Origin: an uncultured Clostridia bacterium
GTDB taxonomy: Bacteria; Bacillota; Clostridia; Christensenellales; Borkfalkiaceae
Length of the DNA: 64,000 nucleotides
Assembly: GCA_934254825.1 (NCBI GenBank)
Contig: CAKQMB010000006.1
Coordinates: forward strand, 1 to 64,000
Reading direction: 5' to 3'
Below, one piece after another: positions 26,242-35,844 of this stretch. The notes under the pieces were generated by a model. It searched no databases, had not been told where the DNA came from, and was given only the letters and a program-made list of their open reading frames with translations. Within the stretch, counting starts at the first letter, position 1; the number at the start of each line of letters is the position of its first letter. The translations under genes were made by a program, and so were the position numbers.

Positions 26242-29200
26242 ATGGAAAAATCTATAAAGAATAAAAAATTACTTATATGCGTTATGGCGGGACTCGTCGC
26301 CGTTTTCGCCTTTCTGGGCGCGGGATTTACGGCGATCGGATCCGTCCTTGCTTACGACGCGACGTTCGCGTTTGCGGAATTTCAGACCGTTTATTCGCTC
26401 GGCGAAAAACTGGAAATTCCGGACAACGCCGCTATAAAATACAACGACGTTTTGTATGAAGCCGAAAATTGTTATCTCGTTCGCCCGGACGGCGGAGCTT
26501 TGTCCGGCAGGAGTTTTTCGCTCGATACGGTAGGCAGATATACTTTAACGCTCGAAGCTACGGCGGACGGTAAAAAAATATCGTCGTCGAAAGATTTCAA
26601 AGTTCTTAAAGAATATTACACCGTGAGCAACGAGTCTTCGACCGTGTCTTACGGAGAACTCAACGGATCGTATAAAAAGAAAGGTATGAATAACGGAGTC
26701 GTTGCCGAACTTACCGAAGGCGCGACTCTTACCGTGGCGGAACCTCTTAACGTGTATGCGGCAAAAAGAACGGATCTGTTCTCGTTCAACCTCGTAAGAA
26801 TGGATTGCGACGTTAATTACCTCAGCATACGTCTTACCGATTGTTACGATCCCGAAATAGAAATCGATATACAGTACTGGAAGAGAGTTAACCAGGAAAC
26901 ATATCTTAAAGCGGGTCCCAAAGGAAGCGGACTTATAGGTTTGGTAGCCGACGACAACGGGCAGTATTCGATCGGCGGAAACACCTATTCGAGAGGTATT
27001 TTCGGTTCCAATACGAGAGGTAACAGAACGCAGAACGGCAATTACAACAATATTACGATCTCGTTCGAACATACCGACGACGGAAAGATCAGAATTTGGT
27101 CGAACACTCCCGAACACGAAAGCAATCCCGACGGGGATTTCAGACTTATAACGGAGATAAACAACGACAAGCTTTATAACGACGTATTCCCGGGTTTTAC
27201 GACGGGCGAAGTTATTTTATCGATCACCGCAACGGGCTTTAACAACGTTAAAACCGCGAGAGTGGAACTGGGAAGCATACAGGGAAGAACCAACGAAGAA
27301 CTCGATACTTTCGGCGTTTACGACGAAACGGTCGTTCCCGATATAAAACTCACCGCCGCGGAGAGCGACAAAAGAATAGTCGCGGGGGCGGAAACGAAAA
27401 TTCCCGAAGCCGTCGCTTACGACGCGAGCGGTGTTAAGGGCGATGTCGATTATACCGTATGGTACAACTATTCCGATTCCAATTCGAGAAAAGCGTTATC
27501 GGTCAAAAACGGAAGATTTTTGCCGAAAGATCTCGGAACTTACACCGTGGAATATCGCGCGGAAGACGTTTACGGTAACCGTGCGACGAAATTGTTCGAT
27601 CTTGTCGCGTTCAAAGCGGGAAGCGAGGGGATATCGTTCTCGTTAAAAGAAAAAATCACCGAAGCCGAAGTCGGCTCGTCGGTAAATCTTTCGGGTTATA
27701 CCGTAAGTTCTTTGTGCGGAAAATACAAAACGGACGTTTTCGTGACCGATCCGAGCGGTAAAACTTCCGAAGTTACTTCGGACGCGGCGTCCTATGCCGT
27801 CGGCGAAGTCGGAACGTATACCGTAAAATATGTATATTCCGACGCTTATTACGACGGGGAATACGAGTATTCGTTCACTTCTTTTGCAAGCGATAAAGCC
27901 GTTTTCGAAAAGAAGAGCATACCCGTTCCGGAATATTTCATCGAAGGCGCAAATTATTCCGTAGAAGACGTCAGAGCATACCGCTTCACGAACAGCGGTA
28001 AAGAGGCGGTCGGGCTTAAAGCTTATGCGAGCTACGACGGCGGCGCGTACAGAGAAATACCCGCTGACGGTTTTAACGTAGAAACGGCTTCTTCCTTAAA
28101 GTTGAAACTTGCGGTCGAAAACGACGAAAGCGTTTATATCGAAAGCGATGAAGCGAAGATAATAAACGTCGGTTACGGCACGATAAGACTCGACGTCGCA
28201 AAATATTTCGTCGGCGATTTTTCGGGCGAAGCGAAAAACGATTACACGACGTTTACCTCCGCTAAAAACGGCGACGCTTCTATGAAATTTATAAATCCGC
28301 TGCTTGTTTCGAGATTTTCGTTCTCGTTCGCGGTGGACGCGGACTCCGCGCTCGGCGGTATGGATCTGATCCTTACCGATTATTACGACAGAACGAAGAC
28401 TGCGGTTATTTCGCTTAACGACGGCGAAGGCAGCGCTTCTTCCGTAGCCGTAAACGGAGCGGCTTCCGCTCTCGCGTCGAGCTGGAAGGGCAGAAATTTC
28501 GTCGTTTCGTGCAACGGTTCGTCCGTTTATTTCGACGGCTCGGCATCGCCTGCGGATTTCGGATTTTCTTCGGATAAATGCTTGCTCGCCGTTCGTTTCC
28601 GTTCGGTAGCGAAAGGATTTGCATTCAATCTTTCCGCGCTTTGCAATCAGCCGTTCGGCAAACAGGTTACGGACGATGTGAGACCGATGATCTCCGCCTC
28701 TCTTCCCGCGATCGTAATGCCCGTAAACGGCGAATACGTCACGGATATTCCGAAGTATGCGGACGTTTTGTCGCCTTCGGCGAATAAATGCGTTTTAACG
28801 GTAAATCTCACCGCGTCGGGAAGTTCCGACGTTAAGGTGTTTAACGACGCAACGGGTAAACCCATGAATAAATTGTCCGCCGCGGAAAGCTATGCGGTCA
28901 AGTTTACCGAATTCGGCTGTTATACGTTTACTTACTCGTATACGGACGGAGCGGGCAAAACGGGACAGTTGCAACAACTGGTATATGTTTACGATCTCGT
29001 CGCGCCGACGATAAAATTCAAAACGGAACCGAAATCGACGGTAGCCGTAAGCGTAGGCAAAGAAATAACGCCGCCGGAAGTGGTTGCGGAAGACAATTTG
29101 TCGAAAACCGAAAATCTTACGTTCTGGACGGTCGTATACGACGCGAGAGGAAGATTTATCGCCGCCACAAGAGGAACGTTTGTGCTGAAAGAAGCGGGCA

Positions 29201-29277
29201 GATATACCGTTTACATTCATTGCAAAGACGAAAGCGGCAACTCGTCGAGCGTTAAATACGAAGTATACGCGGGGTAA
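26242..29277 (+). CDS. membrane-anchored surface protein with Ig-like domains
   Basis: A 1,011-residue protein with one N-terminal hydrophobic helix (LLICVMAGLVAVFAFLGAGF) that could be a signal anchor or a cleaved signal. The rest is beta-rich: an Ig-like segment (VYSLGEKLEIPDNAAI), a large concanavalin-like region around 150-330 with DYYDR-type motifs, then several Ig-like repeats with PDIKL, TYTVEYRAEDVYGN and GRYTVYIHCKDESGN endings. No catalytic residues or C-terminal sorting signal were recognised. AGAGGT lies five bases before the ATG. Its position between the importer and a DUF4838 lipoprotein suggests extracellular glycan binding; this is inference. Confidence 0.7.
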   Translation: MEKSIKNKKLLICVMAGLVAVFAFLGAGFTAIGSVLAYDATFAFAEFQTVYSLGEKLEIPDNAAIKYNDVLYEAENCYLVRPDGGALSGRSFSLDTVGRYTLTLEATADGKKISSSKDFKVLKEYYTVSNESSTVSYGELNGSYKKKGMNNGVVAELTEGATLTVAEPLNVYAAKRTDLFSFNLVRMDCDVNYLSIRLTDCYDPEIEIDIQYWKRVNQETYLKAGPKGSGLIGLVADDNGQYSIGGNTYSRGIFGSNTRGNRTQNGNYNNITISFEHTDDGKIRIWSNTPEHESNPDGDFRLITEINNDKLYNDVFPGFTTGEVILSITATGFNNVKTARVELGSIQGRTNEELDTFGVYDETVVPDIKLTAAESDKRIVAGAETKIPEAVAYDASGVKGDVDYTVWYNYSDSNSRKALSVKNGRFLPKDLGTYTVEYRAEDVYGNRATKLFDLVAFKAGSEGISFSLKEKITEAEVGSSVNLSGYTVSSLCGKYKTDVFVTDPSGKTSEVTSDAASYAVGEVGTYTVKYVYSDAYYDGEYEYSFTSFASDKAVFEKKSIPVPEYFIEGANYSVEDVRAYRFTNSGKEAVGLKAYASYDGGAYREIPADGFNVETASSLKLKLAVENDESVYIESDEAKIINVGYGTIRLDVAKYFVGDFSGEAKNDYTTFTSAKNGDASMKFINPLLVSRFSFSFAVDADSALGGMDLILTDYYDRTKTAVISLNDGEGSASSVAVNGAASALASSWKGRNFVVSCNGSSVYFDGSASPADFGFSSDKCLLAVRFRSVAKGFAFNLSALCNQPFGKQVTDDVRPMISASLPAIVMPVNGEYVTDIPKYADVLSPSANKCVLTVNLTASGSSDVKVFNDATGKPMNKLSAAESYAVKFTEFGCYTFTYSYTDGAGKTGQLQQLVYVYDLVAPTIKFKTEPKSTVAVSVGKEITPPEVVAEDNLSKTENLTFWTVVYDARGRFIAATRGTFVLKEAGRYTVYIHCKDESGNSSSVKYEVYAG

Positions 29278-29282
29278 AAAAT

Positions 29283-31292
29283 ATGAAAAAAATAATCGGT
29301 ATTTTATTGGTTCTGACACTTTTTGTTTCGTTGAGCGCGTGCGGCAAGCAGGATAGCGGCGATGACAGCGTCGTTGTTCCCGAACCCGCGACGAAAACGA
29401 GCAACAGATATAACGAAGACCCTGAAAAATGGACGGAAACTCATCGGTTCGAAAGTACGGAAAAGGACGAATACATCGTTAAAGACGGAAAATGCGAATA
29501 TAAAATTCTCGTTCCCGAACTCTCGACGTTTACGACCTTCGCCCGCGACGAACTGATAAGATTTTTCAACGAGGCGACGGGCGTTACGCCCGAAGTCGTT
29601 CAGGACGAAACGATTTCGCACACGGCGGACGGAAAATATATTTCCCTCGGCGATACCAACGCTTTTAAAACGAGCGGACTTTCCGTCGACAAATCGGCGC
29701 TCGGTCGCGACGGAACGCGTATTCTCACGAAAGACAAAACCGTTTATATTACGGGCGGTACGGACAGAGGCGTTTTATACGGCGTTTACGATTTCCTTAA
29801 AATGAATTTCGGGTTCGAAGTTTATTATAAGGATTGCTACGATATAGATACGGGAGTCAAAGAAGTTAAACTTCGCGATTATAACGTAACGGATATCCCG
29901 GATATTCCGCTTAAAGCGAGAGTCGGTATTTTGCAGTGCGAATCTCAGGATATGGACGATTATATGTTCGCATATCGTATGAGAACGACCGATAATCTCG
30001 AAGAGATAATATTCCCCATTCACGAAGAACTCGGCAATCCGGGTTCGAAAGCCGACAAACTTCACAACAGTTTGTACTATCTGCCGAAAGATCAGTATCT
30101 TGCGTCCGATCCCGAGTTTTATTCGACGAAAGGCGAACAGCTTTGTTACACGGCTCGCGGAAATAAGGAAAAATACGAAAAAATGGTGGATATCTGCGCC
30201 CGGAAAGCCGAGCAGTCTATCAAATGGTATCCGTCTTTGTATACTATTCATATCGGCATAATGGATAACTGGCAGAGCTGCGAATGCGAAGCGTGCAAGG
30301 CTTTTGCGAGTTCGCATAACGGAGCGGAATCCGCCGCGGTTTATAAATTCGTTCAGGATATGGCGAGAAAAGTCGTGGACTGGATGAATCTTCCCGAGAA
30401 CGCGGAGTATAAACGCGACGATTTGCAGTTTACGTTCTTTGCGTATCAGTGGACTTTAAAACCGCCGTTCGAAATAAAAGACGGCAAAATCATAATCGCG
30501 GACGATATCGTTCCCGACAGCGACCTTAAAATCAAGCCGTTCAACGCGTTCAGCTCGTTCGATTTCGGTATTCGTATGGACGACCCCACGAATTTGGAGC
30601 AGATCGAATACGCGACGCAGTGGGCGCAGTACGTTTCGGACGGCTGGTCGTGGACGTACGGTTGCTTCTTCAACGATTATTTCTGTTTCTACGATCCGTA
30701 TACCTTCTACGAAGATTACTATAAATGGCTTTACGAGCAGAAATATCAGTTCACGTTCGCTCAGTTCCACAGCCGTCAGCGCGGTGCGGACACAGGGTTT
30801 TACACTCTCGCGAATTATCTGACCTGCAAGCTTACCTGGAACAGCTCGCTCAACACCGCGGAACTTATAGACGATTACTTCGACGCTATGTATTCCGACG
30901 CCGCCGACGCGATGAAAGACGTATTCTACGAATGCAGGATCTGGTTTGCCGAAGCGCACGAAAAAGAAGGCTGGGGATGGAGTTCCAATCAGCTTCAACC
31001 CACGAACAACGCAAACCTTATTTCGCTCGGATTTATAAACACTCTTTTCGAAAAACTCGATAAGGCATATGCGGCGATCGAAAAATACGGCAAGGACGAA
31101 GCGACTTATTCGAAGCTTAAAGAGCATATCGATATAGAATGGCTTTTCCCCGCGAAATGCGCGATCGGTCTTTATTCCGATAAATACGACGTGAGCGAAA
31201 TCAAGCCGAAATTCAAATCGCTTTGCAACTCGCTCGGTATCACCAAGGTTGCCGAAAATATAGGTATAGAGACTTTCCTCGATACGTTTTAA
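29283..31292 (+). CDS. DUF4838 lipoprotein, alpha-glucuronidase-like glycosidase candidate
   Basis: A 669-residue lipoprotein (lipobox LSAC, Cys20). An N-terminal alpha-glucuronidase-type domain is visible (ARDELIRFFNEATGV near 82-96, ISLGDTNAF, GVLYGVYDFLKMNFGFEVY). It is followed by a TIM-barrel region characteristic of DUF4838 with the Cys cluster SCECEACKAF near 332-341 and the aromatic stretch TFFAYQWT. The family is found in glycan-degrading loci and is related in layout to GH67, but its activity is not established as far as I know. It should act on the outside of the membrane before import. The gene begins six bases after the previous stop. Confidence 0.8.
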   Translation: MKKIIGILLVLTLFVSLSACGKQDSGDDSVVVPEPATKTSNRYNEDPEKWTETHRFESTEKDEYIVKDGKCEYKILVPELSTFTTFARDELIRFFNEATGVTPEVVQDETISHTADGKYISLGDTNAFKTSGLSVDKSALGRDGTRILTKDKTVYITGGTDRGVLYGVYDFLKMNFGFEVYYKDCYDIDTGVKEVKLRDYNVTDIPDIPLKARVGILQCESQDMDDYMFAYRMRTTDNLEEIIFPIHEELGNPGSKADKLHNSLYYLPKDQYLASDPEFYSTKGEQLCYTARGNKEKYEKMVDICARKAEQSIKWYPSLYTIHIGIMDNWQSCECEACKAFASSHNGAESAAVYKFVQDMARKVVDWMNLPENAEYKRDDLQFTFFAYQWTLKPPFEIKDGKIIIADDIVPDSDLKIKPFNAFSSFDFGIRMDDPTNLEQIEYATQWAQYVSDGWSWTYGCFFNDYFCFYDPYTFYEDYYKWLYEQKYQFTFAQFHSRQRGADTGFYTLANYLTCKLTWNSSLNTAELIDDYFDAMYSDAADAMKDVFYECRIWFAEAHEKEGWGWSSNQLQPTNNANLISLGFINTLFEKLDKAYAAIEKYGKDEATYSKLKEHIDIEWLFPAKCAIGLYSDKYDVSEIKPKFKSLCNSLGITKVAENIGIETFLDTF

Positions 31293-31301
31293 GGAGTGAA
31301 A

Positions 31302-33413
31302 ATGAAAAACAAAAACAGATTTTTAGTAATATTGTCCGTTTTTATGATCCTTTGCATGTCGGCGATAATGTTGACGGGATGCGGAGATAAAGGAAACGGA
31401 AGCGTCGACGACGATTCGGGAAAACAGTCGTCTTCCGAAATCGTCAATCCGCTTACCCTGACAAGAACCGCCGTTCGTCTCGTTTACGGAGAGTCGGCTG
31501 TCGTTGTGGCAAAGTATAAGGACGAAGACGGCGTAACGCTCGAATGGAAATCGTCCGACGAGACCGTGGCGACGGTTGTCGGCGGCGTTATTTCTTCCGT
31601 CGGACTCGGCGAAGCGACGATTACCGCAACTTACGGAAGTCAGACGGCGGAATGTTCCGTTTCCGTGTCTTACGGAGATTATCAGCCTGTTCTTACGGTG
31701 GAACGCCTTGACGAAGAACTCGATCTTTTAAGAGGCGACGCATACGATCTTACGGCTCACGTTACGTTCAACGGCAAAGTTTACGATTGCGGTCTGACCG
31801 CCGAGATAAGCGACGAGGAGATCGCGGCTTACGAAAACGGAAAGATAAAAGCGTTGAAAGCGGGAGAGACCGAAGTGACCGTGAAAGGGATCTGGAACAA
31901 CTTCGACACTCCGCTTATGCAAAAGACGTTTTTACTCAGGGTCACAGAGAACGATATAACAATGTATATGTCGGTCGAAAGAAACGGAGAGGAAGAAGTG
32001 GCGGACGAGATCACTCTTTCCGTAACGGACTCTTTCGAGGGCGTTTCGTACACGAGCGACGCGAGGGTGAAATTCGTCGTTAAAGAAAACGGGGTAGAAA
32101 AACAAGGGGAGCTTTCTTTAACGAGCGGTCAGAACGTGATCTCCCTCAGCGGAAACGAAATAACCGCGAAAAGTATCGGCGAAGCGTCGATAACCGCCGC
32201 ATATACAGACGAAAAAGGTAAATCGTATACCAAAATTTTAAATGTTAAAGTAGAATGTCCCGTCGCGGTATATAAAGAACACGTCGAATGGACGGACGAT
32301 ACGCTTAAAAACGTTCTCGATTATTTCGACGGCGCAACCGCTATATTGTCCGCGAAACAGGGATCGAAAACCTTGCAGCACACCAAAAGGATGCTTGTCG
32401 GCGTTGTGTTTAACGGAGATATGACCGAGCCGATAGAAGTGCAGACGGACAAGGGCGGATATATCTTCGAAGATATTTACGGGTGCAACGTCGTTCTTAC
32501 GAGCGATAACTTCGCTTCCGAATTACTTCTCGGTTCGGCGATCAGAAACAAATATTACGCGCTTTCGGGAGACGTCGGTTCGAAGGAGTCTCCGATAGAT
32601 ATGGCAAACCAGCAAAACGCGACGGATATATCCAACTTTGCGGGAACTTTCGACGGAAGAGGACATACCGTTTACGCCGATACTTACGATAACGGAATTT
32701 TCGGCGGCTACGGCTACGGCGCGATTATCAAAAACGCGGAATTCGTTATAACGTTCAAATCTGCGACCGCCTGCGGAATTACTTCCGACAAAGGCAGATG
32801 GATGAAAACCCCGAAGATGAGCGCGACGATAGAAAACGTTCATATCGTAACGACCAACTTCGGCGAGAGGAACCATGCGATATCCAACTTCAAAGCCGAA
32901 CTTCTTAAAATGAAAGACGTACTCGTCGAGGTGAACGGCGCGGAAAATATCGCAGATTTCGACGGCAGAGACAACATAGGCGTTCTTTTCGAGGTCGATA
33001 TCGGCTATTACGGACTTATGATGGCTAATGCCGGTCTGGAAGGTTTCGATAACGTCCGCGTCGTCGTAAACAAATTCCTGCCCATGGCAAACGGTGCGAT
33101 CTGGAACGGTTCGAAATTCCTCAATTTCGCCCTTAACGACGAAAAAGAGTTCGGCGGCGTTACGAGAAATTCCGCGACGCGCGATTCTTTCGGATACTGC
33201 GTTGCTACGAACACGGAAAATCATTCGGAATGGCTCAGAGACGTGTTGTTCTCTGTCGACAAATCCCAGCCCGACGGATATGTTCATTTAAACTGCATAA
33301 CTTTCTATTACGGTCTTAAAAAGGCGGAAAACGGCGGCGTTTATCGTTATAATACAACAGACGATCTCAAAAACGCGGGCGTAAACAGAGTCGGAGACTG
33401 GATAGTCGGATAA
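31302..33413 (+). CDS. surface lipoprotein with BIG2 Ig-like domains and a beta-helix-like C-terminus
   Basis: AAGGAG five bases upstream selects the ATG at 31302 over a GTG at 31296. The signal ends LTGC (Cys27), marking a lipoprotein of about 703 residues. Two or three bacterial Ig-like (BIG2) domains follow, visible as LEWKSSDETVATV and GLGEATITATYG near 85-110 and again as IGEASITAAY. The C-terminal part contains FAGTFDGRGHTV and GIFGGYGYGAIIKNAEFV, the same module type found twice in the 19194 lipoprotein. The shared module in one operon suggests a common glycan or wall target. No enzymatic motif was seen. Confidence 0.75.
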   Translation: MKNKNRFLVILSVFMILCMSAIMLTGCGDKGNGSVDDDSGKQSSSEIVNPLTLTRTAVRLVYGESAVVVAKYKDEDGVTLEWKSSDETVATVVGGVISSVGLGEATITATYGSQTAECSVSVSYGDYQPVLTVERLDEELDLLRGDAYDLTAHVTFNGKVYDCGLTAEISDEEIAAYENGKIKALKAGETEVTVKGIWNNFDTPLMQKTFLLRVTENDITMYMSVERNGEEEVADEITLSVTDSFEGVSYTSDARVKFVVKENGVEKQGELSLTSGQNVISLSGNEITAKSIGEASITAAYTDEKGKSYTKILNVKVECPVAVYKEHVEWTDDTLKNVLDYFDGATAILSAKQGSKTLQHTKRMLVGVVFNGDMTEPIEVQTDKGGYIFEDIYGCNVVLTSDNFASELLLGSAIRNKYYALSGDVGSKESPIDMANQQNATDISNFAGTFDGRGHTVYADTYDNGIFGGYGYGAIIKNAEFVITFKSATACGITSDKGRWMKTPKMSATIENVHIVTTNFGERNHAISNFKAELLKMKDVLVEVNGAENIADFDGRDNIGVLFEVDIGYYGLMMANAGLEGFDNVRVVVNKFLPMANGAIWNGSKFLNFALNDEKEFGGVTRNSATRDSFGYCVATNTENHSEWLRDVLFSVDKSQPDGYVHLNCITFYYGLKKAENGGVYRYNTTDDLKNAGVNRVGDWIVG

Positions 33414-33428
33414 AACGCAAAAACGCAA

Positions 33429-35834
33429 ATGGAAAGAAAAAACATAATTAAGTTTCATACCGACCCGGGCGGCAACGTTTCGGTCGGAATAAATGCGAAA
33501 AAAGCTTTCACCAAAATAAAGCTTTCGGTAAAAAAGGACGGAAACGTCCTTTTTTACAAAGAAAACAACTTGAACCCGATCGGGGAATATGCCGATAAAT
33601 TCCATATCGACGATCCGAAACTCTGGTCGGTGTCTTCGCCCGAGCTTTACGAGTATAATGCCGAAATTCTTTTCGCGGACGGAGACGGAGAGACCTTAAA
33701 CGGTAAATTCGGGTTCAGAACGATAGGACAAAACGGTAAAAACATCACGATAAACGGCAAGCCCGTTTATATAAGAGGTTATATCCGCGGCGCGAAAGCT
33801 CACGACCACGCGAACCTTCTCGGTCTTTCGCTTAAAGATTTTTATCTTAAAAACCTTAAAGAGGCCAAGAAATTCGGGTTTAATTACGTCAGATTTCATT
33901 CGGTCGTACCCGAAGAAGAGTTGTTCGAGGCGGCGGACGAAGCGGGCATGCTCGTTCACGTCGAGCTTCGCCCCCCGCACGATATTTACAACAACTTGGA
34001 GGAAATGGTCACGACGGGCAGCGCGATAGTTCCCGAGGAATTTCTGCGCGAAACCGTGGACAAATGCTATAATCACCCGTCTTTTGCCGTCTACTGCATA
34101 GGTAACGAAATAAAGAGGGCGAGCGCGGACGATATCCGCAAAATAAAAGAGAAAATCGACGAGCTTGACGGCACTCGCCTTTTCCTCGACACCTGCGCCT
34201 GGGGAAAGAACAACCGCCCGAACGTCGATATGGACGTTCAGCATTTAAGCTATTATTTCCCTTACGGCAAGCATGCGGGAATGTACGACGACACCGAAAA
34301 CCTTCTCGCGGCGAACGTTGACGAAAACGAGCCGATGAAAGCCGAAGCGGAAAACTGCGAAATCGTAAGAGATTTGTATTTCAACGTGCCGCTTCTCGCG
34401 CACGAGGTGTGCCATTACACGGCTTTAAGGGATTTTTATTCGCTTAAAGAGAAGTTTATGAAAAGCGGCGTGCCGATGCCGTGGTGGGTCGACGAAGAAA
34501 TCAAACTTATAGAAGCGAAAGGCTTTAAAACCGCTTTTGCCGAAATGTTTAAGGCGAGCAAGCATTTTCAGTTTATCTGCTGGAAAACGGCTTACGAAGA
34601 AATGCGCAAAAGCGCGCTTCTCGGCGGGTTCCATTTTTTACAATTCGCCGACACGGACGCATACGAGAATTCCAACGGCGTTGTCGATTGTTTCGACGAC
34701 GAAACCTGCGTTAAACCCGAGGATTTCCTTAAATTCAACGGCGACAGAGTTCTTGTCGCGGATTTAAAGACGAGAAATTATTTCTGCGCGGACGAAATTA
34801 CCGTACCCGTATATTTTTCCAACCTCGGCGAGGATACGGAGACGAGGGCAAACCTTTCGCTTTCCCTCGGAAAGGACGGAAAGACTTACGTCGATTGCTT
34901 TATGAAAAACGTCGACGTTTCGAGAAAGGGTTCTTACAGGCTTTGCAAGGCGAAAATAACTTTGCCGAAGGAAACGGGCGTATACGCTCTGAAAATAAGG
35001 CTTGCGACCGAAAACGGCGTTTACTCCGAGAACGAGTGGACGTTGTGGGTATACGATAATCCCGCGGAAAAAGAGACTTATAAAGAATTCGTTTCTTACG
35101 ACAACGGAAACGCGGCTGTAACGGACGATATCGAAAAGGCGTTTTGTCTTCTCGAAAAGGGCAGAAGGGTTTGCCTTGTTTACCGCTCGGACTGGACGAG
35201 ACATCGCCGCGATTTCGATATGAAAAACCCGAAATATGCGTTTAAGGCGAGCTGGAACAGATTTAAACCCGTTATATGGGACAGGGGAACGAATTTCGGC
35301 GGCGTAAACGATAAAAATACGCTCGGCAAATACGGTTTTCCGTGCGAAAAATATTACGATTTCAATTTCGGAGCGATAAGCGAAGATTGCGACAAAATCA
35401 ATCTCGACGATTTCCCCGTAAAAGCAAAGAAATTGATTTCGGGGATAGATAAAAGCTCGCGCGACCGTTTCGACGCGTATAAAGACGCTTACAATCTCCC
35501 CGAGCTTATGCCCGACAGAACGCTCAGAGATTTTGCGTATCTGTTTGAAATAAAAGTCGGAGGCGGCGGTTTGCTCGTGTGCGGGCTTAACCTTACCGGT
35601 CTTGACGAGAACGAACCGTCTGCGGTCGCAATGGCGGAATTTATCAAAAAGTACATAAATAGCGGCGATTTCAAGCCCGAAAACGACATAACGCCCGAAA
35701 AATTAAAGGCGTATATGTCGGAGTGCGCCAAATCTCCCGTGAAAGAGAGGACGATGACTCAGTTCTGGGAGCTTGACGACGCGCCCGTGGAAAGTCCCGA
35801 ATTCTGGCGCGCCGCAAAAGAATATCTGAAATAA
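33429..35834 (+). CDS. GH2-family glycoside hydrolase lacking the N-terminal sugar-binding domain
   Basis: The 801-residue protein opens within the Ig-like domain of GH2 (WSVSSPELYEYNAEI near 66-80), then FGFRTIGQNGKNITINGKPVYIRG and the TIM barrel. The acid/base pair is N226-E227 in CIGNEI. The probable nucleophile is the Glu in LLAHEVCHY near 330. The usual N-terminal jelly-roll is missing, and the C-terminus is long and beta-rich. No signal peptide is present, so it acts inside the cell. The ATG has no strong ribosome site and follows the previous stop by 15 bases. Beta-galactosidase, beta-glucuronidase or arabinosidase activity are all possible; I cannot choose. Confidence 0.82.
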   Translation: MERKNIIKFHTDPGGNVSVGINAKKAFTKIKLSVKKDGNVLFYKENNLNPIGEYADKFHIDDPKLWSVSSPELYEYNAEILFADGDGETLNGKFGFRTIGQNGKNITINGKPVYIRGYIRGAKAHDHANLLGLSLKDFYLKNLKEAKKFGFNYVRFHSVVPEEELFEAADEAGMLVHVELRPPHDIYNNLEEMVTTGSAIVPEEFLRETVDKCYNHPSFAVYCIGNEIKRASADDIRKIKEKIDELDGTRLFLDTCAWGKNNRPNVDMDVQHLSYYFPYGKHAGMYDDTENLLAANVDENEPMKAEAENCEIVRDLYFNVPLLAHEVCHYTALRDFYSLKEKFMKSGVPMPWWVDEEIKLIEAKGFKTAFAEMFKASKHFQFICWKTAYEEMRKSALLGGFHFLQFADTDAYENSNGVVDCFDDETCVKPEDFLKFNGDRVLVADLKTRNYFCADEITVPVYFSNLGEDTETRANLSLSLGKDGKTYVDCFMKNVDVSRKGSYRLCKAKITLPKETGVYALKIRLATENGVYSENEWTLWVYDNPAEKETYKEFVSYDNGNAAVTDDIEKAFCLLEKGRRVCLVYRSDWTRHRRDFDMKNPKYAFKASWNRFKPVIWDRGTNFGGVNDKNTLGKYGFPCEKYYDFNFGAISEDCDKINLDDFPVKAKKLISGIDKSSRDRFDAYKDAYNLPELMPDRTLRDFAYLFEIKVGGGGLLVCGLNLTGLDENEPSAVAMAEFIKKYINSGDFKPENDITPEKLKAYMSECAKSPVKERTMTQFWELDDAPVESPEFWRAAKEYLK

Positions 35835-35844
35835 GAGAAAAATT

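Noticed and set aside
33429..33500. Frameshift or 5' truncation of the GH2 gene
   Set aside because: The missing jelly-roll would suggest truncation, but the frame starts cleanly after the previous stop and no sugar-binding-domain remnant lies upstream.
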